Shown here one piece after another: positions 1 through 8,947 of a stretch of 64,000 nucleotides of DNA (positions are counted from its first letter, which is position 1; every line of letters starts with the position of its first letter). Origin of the DNA: Parabacteroides sp. Marseille-P3160 (lineage in GTDB: Bacteria; Bacteroidota; Bacteroidia; Bacteroidales; Tannerellaceae); contig NZ_LT799418.1 of assembly GCF_900162725.1 (NCBI RefSeq), positions 4,100,548 through 4,164,547 on the forward strand, given 5' to 3'. The notes under the pieces are model-generated. The model was given only the letters and a program-made list of their open reading frames with translations, did not search any database and was not told the DNA's origin. The translations under genes and the position numbers were made by a program.

Positions 1-3000
1 CTTGCTGCATCACCTTGACCGGCGAGGAAACATAGAGCGAGCCGTCCGTGTTTTTGCCCACTTTTGCGGCAAAGAGACCAGTCTCAACCGCCAACCCGGT
101 TGCGGTCGACATCATACAGGTTCCTGACCAAACCAGCGATACATCTGTCGCGTCAGTCACAAGGCAAAAATCAACAGGTTCCGACGACAGGTTGGCAAAA
201 CCGTTGAGGCTACCCACAGGTGAACCTTCTGCGTTGAGTGAGACCAGATATACGTCGGTTTTTTCATCTTTCGGAGTGATGAAGCCGAGCACGTAATCTG
301 CGCCCAGCGTACGCAGTTGCGGGCGAGCTCCACGGTAACCTGCGTCAACAACTTTAACATTACCGTCGGGAGCGACTGCGATGAGCCGTATTTCGCCGGC
401 AGTCTCGGCCGAACCCGTCGGCGGACGGCGCACTGCAGCTACAAGTGCAGAGCCGTCGGGCGCTACGGCTACGCAGTATTCGCTAATGTCGTTCGCAGCA
501 TTGTCGATGGAAGCGATTGCTACAGGCGTGCTCCAAGTCGAACCGTTGTATTGCGAAATAAGCAGGTCGCCTTTGACGGTCGGCTTCATCGCTTGACCGT
601 CGGAAAGAGACACGTCGCCCTGTTTCCATACCACTGCGGCGCGGCCATTGGCGGCGACAGCGGTTTGCGGAGCGATATCGCCCACCGCGTTTTGCGTCAA
701 CCGTGTTGTACTCCAAGCGCCACCCGACGAGGTAGCTACCTCTATTTCAGTACGCACGGCCTGGCGGGCGATAAAGTCTTTCACCTCTTCACGGTTACTG
801 ACATTGGGAGCGGCGCCGTATGCGCCGGATAGCTGCTCGTAGGCAGCAATGCGGTTACTACCGGATGAAGAGGCATGGTAGGCAAAAGCAGGGTTGGCAG
901 TTGTTGCATCGATGTCGGCGGCAGTGCTGCCATTGAATGTCTGTACACGGTCGTCGTCGTAGTTGGAGGCCACTTTCCGGTTGAGGAACGTCCATTCGTT
1001 GTCCCCCACGTAAAGCGGCTGCGCCGAGAAATCGACATCGCTTAGCACAACTCCGTTCAATGCCTGCAGGGCAGGCGACGAACGCAAAGGCGACGGCATC
1101 TGTACTTGCGAACCGGCATATTGCAGTCCCTGACGGGATGATTTCAGCGGATTCGAACTATTGTCGGGGAAGTAGAAGTCTTTTGTCCAATCCACGATAT
1201 AGTATTCGTCGTAAGTTTCGATGCCCATTAACTTGAACATGGTCCACATTTTCAGGAAGAGGCGGAGCGAAATCTTATTGCCTGCCAGCACGTTGTTGCC
1301 CGGCAAATAGGGTTTGTAGAGGAGTTTATTTGTAAAGCCGGCTCCTGCTCCTCCTGTAATACCCACTTTCGCTCCCAAAATCCAGATGTCGAAGCCCGCC
1401 GAAAGCCAAGCTTTGACGAATACCTGTGCTTCCGATTGGAGTGTGAAATCGATTTTTGTATTGTTGATGGCCTGCTTGATATCTTCGACCGAAGGCTGCG
1501 AAACCATCATCGTAGTACGCAGCAAGCCGGAGATGCTAAGGCCGAACTCTGCTATAAAGCAGTCCATTTTGTATGACAATTCGCCTGACACTTCGAGTTG
1601 TACTCCGGCGTCATTAAACGAAATATCGAAATCACCCGTTACGGGGTTGAACACACCCTTGGCGCTCGCAAACCCCTTAATGCCGATGAAAGGCAGCTTG
1701 TTGAAGTAGTTGTTGTTCTTTTCATATTCCGCCCATTCCGACTCCGTGCGATATTTGTTATATCCGCCGCGAAGGGCGTCGTAGCAGTCGTTATAGCATT
1801 GGTCGAAACTTGCCGCCGTCTCAACCAGTTCCGTCACCTGATTGCCGGGGAAGAAATTCGCCTCGACATAGCCGCGAATGATGTATTCATAGCCGCGCTT
1901 TTCAATCCGGAAGGTGAAAGGCAGGCCCGAAGGCAGCGTGATGTCGAAGTCGCCGAAAGCCTCTTCCGTATCATCCATATCGGGGCTTGCAGAATTATCG
2001 ATGTAGGGGTCACCAAAACCGCCATCGCCTACTCTGCCGGAAAGATTCTGTTCTTCTCCCTTCAAGTCGTGGTCAATATTTTTAACTCCGGGCAAGGCGG
2101 TCAACAGGCTGTCGCCAAGGACAAGTGAGGGGAAAGTCTGAGCTTCGTAGGCAAGGAAATCGGTGAGTTTATAGGTCAGTTTCACCCAGTTGTTTTTGCG
2201 CTGCGCATTTTTGCCGATAAACTTCGTTGCGGTGGGCGCAAGCGGCCGGGCGTTTTTGCCCTGAAGCTTAACGGCACTGAAATCGATTTCATCGCCTGCC
2301 CACGCAATCGACACAAATAGTTCGGGGTCGAGCGAGGCCGAATAAGACGACACGCCATTGAGGGGCAGGAAGTTCATGTCCGTCTTTTCGAACGGTTCCA
2401 AATACGAATATACCGGTTTATGCCAAGTCAGATAAGCGTTGGAGTAATTGTTTTTCCTACCGTCGGCTTGTTTCATAACGAAAGTGAACGTGTGGCCGCT
2501 TCCTCTGCTGAAATTATCGCGCCATTTGAGCGTATCGACAAGCAGCGGATAGTAGCCTTCAGCCGTGATTTCCACAATCGGCATCTCTATTTTGAGGGCG
2601 GTATTCAGTTTGTATAGGCCGTCTTCAACAGGCGTCGTGACAGAGGTAACGTTCGCCTCGTCGTCTTTCTCCCAATAATTAACTGTTACCGCAGTAGTTA
2701 TGGCTTCCCCCTTCTCATCGACTATCTTCACGTAGTTGTCCACATAATTCATGCGCTCCAGGAATCCGAAGCCCATGCCTACTTCTGTCCAACGGGGTTC
2801 TGCGAACTGCGGCTTGTCGAGCCATGCTGTCGGTGGACTGAAAGAGAGCGACGTCAATGGGAATTCCAACATGAATATGTCGCCAACAGTTGTACTGCCT
2901 TCCAAATAGTCAGTTGCCTGAATGGAAAGGCTGTCGGGTTCGTAAAAGTAAAGTATTTTTTGGCTTAGGTCAATGCTACGCGAAACCCGTTCGCCGCGTC

Positions 3001-5833
3001 CGTTTACATAATATACGGTTGCATTGTCCAATCCGCTGATATCCTTCCTCAAGTCACCAATATTGCAGCCATAGAATTGGTTCCGCATATTGCGGGCATT
3101 GAACGTATAAGTTTTCGATTGTCCGGTTTTTGGCCACGAGACGTTAATGCTGTAAGCTTTGCCGTCCATCGGGAAACTTACCGGCACAGACGCCAGGAAA
3201 CCGTTGTTCGTTAAAGTATCGGGCTTGTCGGCGCCGATGTCAACAACGACGTCTCCCCAAGCCTTAGGGTAACGGAAAATGAGCGACTGCGGGTAGGATT
3301 TGTTGTACGCGTCGCGCAGATAGCCGCGCAACGCTTTGCTGTCGGTCTTCGTTGCGGCGTTGGCATAACCGGCCAGCAGATTCTCGTCGAGGCCGAGAGT
3401 AGAAAGAGTATTGATGTCGACGGGCTGAAAATCGACATATGCATAGCCTTGATAATAGTTGATCGACGGGCTGACGACGCTGAAACGGCGCGTTATCGAC
3501 GGCTGCTTTTCCCATAGGGGAACGCCGGCGTTTGCGACCGAGACCTCGACGGTATATTCTTCCGTCTCCGAAGCCGGTTCAGCCAACTGACAAGAGATGC
3601 TGGCCACCCCTTTTCGGAAATGCCCGTCGTCACTAAGTATAAGCCATGCGGGGGCGGCGCCTTGAGAAGAGGTATATGTATCCTGCTTAAGGACTGTTCC
3701 GTTAGATTTCTTTAGGGTATAACCAATTGTGAAATCAGATGTTTGGGCGAGGTTTTTGAGCGTGAAACCCAGGTCGATGCTTTGCCCTGCCTGCCAGAGG
3801 TATTCTGTCCCGGCGTCGGACATATTCTCAATCACGGCTGAGGGCTGATAGACATAAACGTCACTACTGCCCGTCAACGTGTAAGTTACACCGCAGGCAT
3901 GCTGCAATGGAATACTGACGTCGGCTGTGGAGCCTGCGGCATAGGGCGATGGTATTTTCGGGAACGTGGCGTCGTCGAAAAACAGGTTGCAAACGATTTT
4001 CTTGCCATCTTTAAAAACGACACTTGACGTATCTATTTCAATGCTTTCGGTATGAACGCCATAATTGGTGTTAAAGTGAGTTTGCGTAAGCGTGGCGTGG
4101 CCTGCAACGCTCCAGTCGGTTGTCAGATTATGCGTGAACTCGGCCTGTGCTCCCCACGAATAGCTGAGCGTAGTGCCATACGAGGTCAGCGTCGGCCGGT
4201 CGCCGAGGAAATTTATCGTAAACTCGCGGACGAGGGCCTCGTCATTAGCCGGCATACCGTATTGAGTACGGAAAGCGACTTCTTCGCTTGTCAAGCGAAA
4301 CCTTGCCGCGCCGGTCGATTTTATGGTAATCACACCTGTTTGCGCATTGATTTCGGCAATCGCAGGATCGAGGCTCTCCCACGAACAGGTTAAAAATGAA
4401 GAATTGACCGGAAAAACCTGATATGTGAGCGTAGTTGCATCGCCGTTGAAGAGGGCCAGTTGCGCAGGCAAGCCTCCGACTTTGAGCGAGTCGGTATAAA
4501 CCTTGCCGGCGGTTTCGGTAGTAACGGTGAAGAATGTGAAGGCGTCTGCAGGATAGTACTCGCGGGCCGCTGCCCAGTCCCCGTCGTCCCACGACCAACT
4601 CGGTTTTTGCACCATGATTTCGGCATAGATCGTCGTATCGGTTGCAGTTAGATTGCCGGGCGCAGCAAAGGAGGCAGTGATGTTGCCCGTTGAAGCGCTG
4701 AAGGTCATTTGCGCCGTTGGAATAAAAGTTGCGCCGCCGTCAAGCGTGAGGCGGAAAAAGCGCGTAATGGTTGATTCGCTAAGATTGAATGTTTTTTGAT
4801 AGACTTTCCAATTGAGGAAAGGAATGGTGAGCGTAACGGTTTCACCGCCGTCGAAAGTGGTTTTGTTGAGCGAAAACGCACCGAATCGCGGCGGAAGGTT
4901 GACGCTGCCGTTCTTTACGTTCGCTTGAACGCTGTTACCGCCACCTGCAAAATAAGGAGTAGCTGTGAACATATTTTCCGAGCCGATGGCTTTTATGCCG
5001 GTCAGACTATCGATATTGACCATCAAACATCCCGAGCCAAAACCGCCAAATTTATCTGTTATTATGGCCTCTTCCGTTACCTTATAGAGAAATGTTACCT
5101 CATTACAGACTGCGCCGATTTCGCGAGGAGCAAGAGTGAATATTGTCGGAAGGACGCTTACGTTGATGCGTGCATTGTCCGACTCGGCCACGTTGAAGGC
5201 CGTATGGTCGGTAAGATAATGGTTCATTCGTAACTTTTGCCCGGCGGTCACATCGCTGAACAGTTGTTCGAAGCGCTCGGTTATGAGCAGATACGAACCG
5301 ACGTTTGTCATATTCTCGTTGAACCAATGGGACATTATGAACGGTGTAGTCACCGATGCACCGGGTGTTACGCTCTGTTGGAAGTTGAGTTGTACGACGG
5401 GGTATTCCACCTTGGTGCGGCTGGCGTAGTTGAAAAAGAGATAGGCCGTTTCGAGGCTTTGGCGCGGAGTGTAGCTGTAGCCCGCATTGGGCTTGAACGA
5501 GAGCGTTTTCTCTGTTTCGCCCGGCTCGAAAATAAGTTGCGAATTGTACGACCAACTTGCATCGAGGCTGCCCTGCACAATTTGCCATTCCACCTGAGCG
5601 GCGTAGTTTACCTCAATGCCTTTCGGACGGCGGACAGTGATAGAATAAGTCTTGGACATTTCGAAAATGCCCATTTCAACGACGTAGATATCTTCGTTGG
5701 CGTCTTTTTGACCGCCATCGAAGGTGATGACATCGCCCGCAATGCGTTGGGGTGTGGTTTGCGCCCAACTTGTGGCGCAGAAAGCGACCAACAATAAAGC
5801 GACTGCTGATTTGGGAAGGAAACTGTTTGCCAT
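1..5833 (-). CDS. Very large secreted/surface protein, 3' end outside window
   Basis: The frame is open from an ATG at 5831-5833 to the window edge, giving at least 1944 residues with no stop. The N-terminus has a Sec signal peptide ending near SWAQ (residue 25). The first half reads as repeated beta-sandwich modules; one stretch around 4330-4400 (ESLDPAIAEINAQTGVITIK) has the look of a bacterial Ig-like group 2 (BIG2) domain. The last part inside the window contains motifs such as AVAPDGSALVAAV that resemble a beta-propeller/sialidase-like repeat. The C-terminus, which would show a T9SS sorting domain or anchor, is missing. Overall family is not recognised; surface adhesin or cell-envelope protein is a guess. 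Base composition is richer in G+C than the AT-rich genes at the right of the window. A palindromic repeat array and a small membrane-protein gene lie directly upstream. Confidence 0.85.
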   Translation of the reverse strand, partial: MANSFLPKSAVALLLVAFCATSWAQTTPQRIAGDVITFDGGQKDANEDIYVVEMGIFEMSKTYSITVRRPKGIEVNYAAQVEWQIVQGSLDASWSYNSQLIFEPGETEKTLSFKPNAGYSYTPRQSLETAYLFFNYASRTKVEYPVVQLNFQQSVTPGASVTTPFIMSHWFNENMTNVGSYLLITERFEQLFSDVTAGQKLRMNHYLTDHTAFNVAESDNARINVSVLPTIFTLAPREIGAVCNEVTFLYKVTEEAIITDKFGGFGSGCLMVNIDSLTGIKAIGSENMFTATPYFAGGGNSVQANVKNGSVNLPPRFGAFSLNKTTFDGGETVTLTIPFLNWKVYQKTFNLSESTITRFFRLTLDGGATFIPTAQMTFSASTGNITASFAAPGNLTATDTTIYAEIMVQKPSWSWDDGDWAAAREYYPADAFTFFTVTTETAGKVYTDSLKVGGLPAQLALFNGDATTLTYQVFPVNSSFLTCSWESLDPAIAEINAQTGVITIKSTGAARFRLTSEEVAFRTQYGMPANDEALVREFTINFLGDRPTLTSYGTTLSYSWGAQAEFTHNLTTDWSVAGHATLTQTHFNTNYGVHTESIEIDTSSVVFKDGKKIVCNLFFDDATFPKIPSPYAAGSTADVSIPLQHACGVTYTLTGSSDVYVYQPSAVIENMSDAGTEYLWQAGQSIDLGFTLKNLAQTSDFTIGYTLKKSNGTVLKQDTYTSSQGAAPAWLILSDDGHFRKGVASISCQLAEPASETEEYTVEVSVANAGVPLWEKQPSITRRFSVVSPSINYYQGYAYVDFQPVDINTLSTLGLDENLLAGYANAATKTDSKALRGYLRDAYNKSYPQSLIFRYPKAWGDVVVDIGADKPDTLTNNGFLASVPVSFPMDGKAYSINVSWPKTGQSKTYTFNARNMRNQFYGCNIGDLRKDISGLDNATVYYVNGRGERVSRSIDLSQKILYFYEPDSLSIQATDYLEGSTTVGDIFMLEFPLTSLSFSPPTAWLDKPQFAEPRWTEVGMGFGFLERMNYVDNYVKIVDEKGEAITTAVTVNYWEKDDEANVTSVTTPVEDGLYKLNTALKIEMPIVEITAEGYYPLLVDTLKWRDNFSRGSGHTFTFVMKQADGRKNNYSNAYLTWHKPVYSYLEPFEKTDMNFLPLNGVSSYSASLDPELFVSIAWAGDEIDFSAVKLQGKNARPLAPTATKFIGKNAQRKNNWVKLTYKLTDFLAYEAQTFPSLVLGDSLLTALPGVKNIDHDLKGEEQNLSGRVGDGGFGDPYIDNSASPDMDDTEEAFGDFDITLPSGLPFTFRIEKRGYEYIIRGYVEANFFPGNQVTELVETAASFDQCYNDCYDALRGGYNKYRTESEWAEYEKNNNYFNKLPFIGIKGFASAKGVFNPVTGDFDISFNDAGVQLEVSGELSYKMDCFIAEFGLSISGLLRTTMMVSQPSVEDIKQAINNTKIDFTLQSEAQVFVKAWLSAGFDIWILGAKVGITGGAGAGFTNKLLYKPYLPGNNVLAGNKISLRLFLKMWTMFKLMGIETYDEYYIVDWTKDFYFPDNSSNPLKSSRQGLQYAGSQVQMPSPLRSSPALQALNGVVLSDVDFSAQPLYVGDNEWTFLNRKVASNYDDDRVQTFNGSTAADIDATTANPAFAYHASSSGSNRIAAYEQLSGAYGAAPNVSNREEVKDFIARQAVRTEIEVATSSGGAWSTTRLTQNAVGDIAPQTAVAANGRAAVVWKQGDVSLSDGQAMKPTVKGDLLISQYNGSTWSTPVAIASIDNAANDISEYCVAVAPDGSALVAAVRRPPTGSAETAGEIRLIAVAPDGNVKVVDAGYRGARPQLRTLGADYVLGFITPKDEKTDVYLVSLNAEGSPVGSLNGFANLSSEPVDFCLVTDATDVSLVWSGTCMMSTATGLAVETGLFAAKVGKNTDGSLYVSSPVKVMQQ

Positions 5834-5863
5834 AATATGTACTTTTTATTAATTATTATGATA

Positions 5864-6085
5864 TTATTTACTGCTTTTCATCCGATTTATTACTTTCATC
5901 AATGTTTCCTTCTCAATCTTTTCGCGTTTCAGCGATTCCTCCAATTGCTTCTCCTTGTCGATATGATTAAAGAGACCACGGTTTTTCCGTCTGATCACCC
6001 GCCTGTGCCAGATGAGTAAAACGACGATCACCACCACCATAATGGACAGGCTGAGAAATAATATATCTTGGAAAAAGGAAGGCAT
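5864..6085 (-). CDS. Small membrane/coiled-coil protein, relative of the TPR-AraC regulator's membrane segment
   Basis: A 73-residue protein starting at the ATG 6083-6085. A GTG further upstream at 6211 would extend it, but the added stretch has no clear signal. It has one transmembrane helix near residues 7-27, followed by a charged coiled coil (WHRRVIRRKNRGLFNHIDKE). This matches in layout and partly in sequence the membrane-plus-coil segment of the regulator encoded at 6380-8131 (IYYNRKITRKNRTL). It lies 30 bases upstream of the large secreted protein and could be co-transcribed with it. It may be a remnant of a duplicated regulator that lost its TPR and HTH parts, or a stand-alone small membrane protein. 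Coding is probable rather than certain. Confidence 0.55.
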   Translation of the reverse strand: MPSFFQDILFLSLSIMVVVIVVLLIWHRRVIRRKNRGLFNHIDKEKQLEESLKREKIEKETLMKVINRMKSSK

Positions 6086-6234
6086 CTTGTTTTTTTTTGC
6101 ATTTGTTTCCCTAAAGGTCAGTACAGGGCCTGAAACAAATGCGAAAACTCGGAAGTAAAATGCGAAGATTCGGAATAGGCTTATAATCTGCTTATTACGC
6201 TTATTAAACACAGGTGGTTTATAACAAAGAAATC

Positions 6235-6310
6235 GAGTATACTCAATGAAGTGATTGAGTATACTCCTTTTTCACATCGAGTATACTCCTTATCTACATC
6301 GAGTATACTC
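6235..6310. repeat. Four perfect 10-bp palindromes at exact 22-bp spacing
   Basis: GAGTATACTC occurs at 6235-6244, 6257-6266, 6279-6288 and 6301-6310. All three 12-bp spacers have the same length; two of them share the ending CACATC/TACATC. The 22-bp period is about two turns of B-DNA, so all sites face the same side of the helix, as expected for cooperative protein binding. The array sits between the end of the TPR-AraC regulator gene and the start of the small membrane protein and large secreted protein, 150-225 bases upstream of the former. A regulatory role is inferred. Confidence 0.8.
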
Positions 6311-6379
6311 AATTTTTCCGTTCAAATTAATTCATCCAACCCGGGTCATTAGGACGGAGGTTTCTATCGGCCGGTTACC

Positions 6380-8131
6380 TTATGATGGCTGTCTGACCTT
6401 TTTCTCTTTCGCCAACTTACGGTAGTCACGGGGTGACATATTGTATTTTTTGCGGAATTGCATTTGGAAAGTACGTACGGTGCCGAAACCCACTTTTTCC
6501 GAAATTTCTTCCATCGATAAATCGGACTCTTCGAGTACAACGATGGCATCGTTCAGGCGCAACTGGTTGATATATTCGGAATATGGTATTCCGAAACAGA
6601 ACAAGAAAGCGTCTTCGAGATCGAAACGATTAATGCCCAGCCTCTCCACCAAACCGTCGCGCGAAAGGGTAGATTCACGGTAAATTTTATCTTTAAGCAG
6701 CAGATCACGCAGGGCAAGGCAGAGCTTGTCGCGACGGCTTTCAGGACAGAGTTCGGAGGCATTGCTTTGCGGCATTTGGAAAGAGGTTTTTTGCAATAAG
6801 CTTTGGTTTCTAATTTCCTGCTCGCTCTGCAACTCTTTGATTTGCGAAACGAGCGTCCGGTTTTTCCGGGTGATTTTCCGGTTATAATAGATCCAAATTG
6901 CCAACAGAATGAACAACAAAATGCAGCCGCCAAGGGCAAGGAGGAAATAGTTGCGGTTGCGTTCTTTTTCGACAATATGCTTACTGACTTCGTATTGGGT
7001 ACGGAGTCCGTCTAATTGCCGGGCATATTCTATTTTGCCGAGGCTATCTTTGAGCGACAAAGATTGATTGGCAAGTTCGACCGCTTCCTTGCAATTCCCC
7101 ATTTCGGCCAGGATATCGGCTTTCAATATCAAGTCTCCCGCATCCGGATGTGATGTTTGCTCTTCCAGTTTAATCAGACGGTTGACTTCTTCCAATGCTT
7201 TATCGAACTGTTTGCGCAAACGATAGATTTTCGCCCGTCCGTGATGCACTAAGATTTTATAGGCTGTGGTTTGAAGGGCGCTATCAATTTTATTGTAGTA
7301 CTGCTCGGCCTTATCCAATTTATTGATGGCAATATAGTAACGGGCGTAGCACTCCCACAGGTTAGCTCGCGTGGTAGGGATTTCCCGTTTCACATTTTCT
7401 TCATAAAGGCGATTAATGTTCTCAAAAGCCTTGAGTTCCGGTTCCAACTCGTCGTACCTCTCCAAAGAAAGCAGGCTTTGGCACATATCAAAATACACAT
7501 TTGCCATAATCGGATAATTTATGGGATCGCCTTTCATTAATTCGATTGTCTGGCGTTCCAAAGATACTGCTTCTTCCCAGCGGTCTTGTTTACCGGATAT
7601 TTGGGCCATCGCATAAAGCGCCAGGGCCATGCCGTCTTTGTGGTTGAAGGATTGGGCTTTGTCATACATCGTTTTCGCTTCGGCAAGCGCCCGGTCGAAT
7701 TGGTAAACTCTTAAATAAGAATCAACGAGATAACGATATACATTATAATAATGAAACCAACTTTGTCCTTTTTCCAACAGGGTGAGATATTCGGGCGCCC
7801 TTCGGAATACTTCATCGAAATTTCCCTGATTTTTGAAAGCCGCAAGGATATTGCACCGGATCACTCCGCGCATTTTAATATTGTCTTGTTTTCGGGCTTC
7901 CTTATCCATTTCGGAATAGATAGTCAGCATAGTATCCATTTTCAACTCGTCTTTACTTTCAAAGAAATAAGCCGTGGCCAGATACATATAGGCTTTCAAT
8001 TTCTCTTCACCTTGCGTGCTGGCGATCACCCGACGGAGAGAGTCTTTCACAACATCGTTTTCCTGTGCAGAAATGCGCAAAGAAGAAAAAAAACAGAAAC
8101 AGATAAGAAATAAAGTTCCGAAGAGTTTCAT
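6380..8131 (-). CDS. TPR-transmembrane-AraC family transcriptional regulator
   Basis: A 583-residue protein of the Bacteroidetes type that joins an exported TPR sensor to a cytoplasmic AraC output domain. Residues 1-22 form a signal peptide (LICFCFFSSLRISAQ). Roughly residues 30-380 are helical TPR-like repeats. A single transmembrane helix lies near 395-418, followed by a basic coiled coil. The C-terminal ~110 residues are an AraC-type double helix-turn-helix (MEEISEKVGFGTVRTFQMQF, then NMSPRDYRK). The sensor would sit in the periplasm and the DNA-binding domain in the cytoplasm. Target genes are unknown; the palindrome array just downstream and the large secreted protein beyond it are obvious candidates. 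The start is the ATG directly before the signal peptide. Confidence 0.9.
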   Translation of the reverse strand: MKLFGTLFLICFCFFSSLRISAQENDVVKDSLRRVIASTQGEEKLKAYMYLATAYFFESKDELKMDTMLTIYSEMDKEARKQDNIKMRGVIRCNILAAFKNQGNFDEVFRRAPEYLTLLEKGQSWFHYYNVYRYLVDSYLRVYQFDRALAEAKTMYDKAQSFNHKDGMALALYAMAQISGKQDRWEEAVSLERQTIELMKGDPINYPIMANVYFDMCQSLLSLERYDELEPELKAFENINRLYEENVKREIPTTRANLWECYARYYIAINKLDKAEQYYNKIDSALQTTAYKILVHHGRAKIYRLRKQFDKALEEVNRLIKLEEQTSHPDAGDLILKADILAEMGNCKEAVELANQSLSLKDSLGKIEYARQLDGLRTQYEVSKHIVEKERNRNYFLLALGGCILLFILLAIWIYYNRKITRKNRTLVSQIKELQSEQEIRNQSLLQKTSFQMPQSNASELCPESRRDKLCLALRDLLLKDKIYRESTLSRDGLVERLGINRFDLEDAFLFCFGIPYSEYINQLRLNDAIVVLEESDLSMEEISEKVGFGTVRTFQMQFRKKYNMSPRDYRKLAKEKKVRQPS

Positions 8132-8415
8132 TTGTATATATTGTATGTGGCAAATATATAGCAGAAATAACTAATCATTGCTAACTAATCGTAAAAAAAT
8201 AGAGAAAACAACCATCAGGCTTCCTCCCTCCACCCCTCTAACGGTACGGCAGCAAGGCTGTCCGGGTCAACACAAAAGACAGCACGACTTTCCGCATGGA
8301 ACTCAAGGCGGATCCGGAACCGATTCGCACAAAAGCAGACTTTCTACGCTGCCCGGAAGAGGCGGAATATCGCCTGGATCAGCCCCTTTCGACAAATTAA
8401 CATCAATTGCCAACA

Positions 8416-8727
8416 TTACGCCTCTCCCTGAACTCCCCCTATGGGCGGAATGAAATCTTTGAACTGGGCGGTTTTGTCCCCTTTCATTTGTTCTTCGAAC
8501 TTATGGATATTGTCTTCCAAAGCTAACAGAAGACGTTTCGCATTGTCCGGAGTCAGAATGATACGGCTTTGTACTCTTGCCTTGGGCGCTCCAGGCACCA
8601 CCCGGATAAAATCCAAAATAAATTCGGATGAGGAATGTGAAATAATTGCTAAATTGGCATACGTACCTTGTGCTGTTTCCTCTGATAGTTCAACTTGTAT
8701 CTCATTGGACGGTCTTTCTTTTTCCAT
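8416..8727 (-). CDS. DUF3467 family protein
   Basis: A 103-residue cytoplasmic protein without signal or membrane segments. The central part (EFILDFIRVVPGAPKARVQS followed by RIILTPDNAKRLLLALEDN) is the hallmark of the DUF3467 family, common in Bacteroidetes and of unknown function. The length is typical. It is read divergently from the DUF4831 gene. The 284 bases between its stop and the regulator start at 8131 carry no gene that I can support. Confidence 0.85.
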   Translation of the reverse strand: MEKERPSNEIQVELSEETAQGTYANLAIISHSSSEFILDFIRVVPGAPKARVQSRIILTPDNAKRLLLALEDNIHKFEEQMKGDKTAQFKDFIPPIGGVQGEA

Positions 8728-8885
8728 AATTTTTTTTAAATGAATTTACTATTACTACTGAACAACAAATATACACAAAAGCAATGAATGTGCCGATAGC
8801 TATTTTTTCTTATCCACCCTAAAAAAACAGTCTACTCATTCTCTTCATTCAGTGAACTATATTTTTTTAGTGTTTATCATGGCAT

Positions 8886-8918
8886 CTTGCCCACTTCCGA
8901 AATATTTTTTTAAATTTG
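8886..8918 (+). promoter_or_regulatory. Putative Bacteroidetes-type promoter for the DUF4831 gene
   Basis: TAAATTTG at 8911-8918 matches the Bacteroides -7 consensus TAnnTTTG exactly. A partial -33 element (CTTG, 8886-8889) lies 21 bases upstream. The start codon is 30 bases downstream at 8948. Confidence 0.4.
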
Positions 8919-8947
8919 TGAATTGATTTTCTATAATCCGAATAAAG

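Noticed and set aside
317-832. Plus-strand reading frame of 171 residues
   Set aside because: It is antisense to the large secreted protein, whose own frame is open throughout; the product has no recognisable features.
1598-2128. Plus-strand reading frame of 176 residues
   Set aside because: Antisense to the large secreted protein; low-complexity composition typical of a shadow frame.
6235-6310. CRISPR array
   Set aside because: The repeat is a 10-bp palindrome with 12-bp spacers; CRISPR repeats and spacers are longer and no cas genes are nearby.
8178-8453. Plus-strand reading frame of 91 residues between the TPR-AraC regulator and DUF3467
   Set aside because: No family resemblance, unlikely composition, and overlap with the end of the DUF3467 gene.
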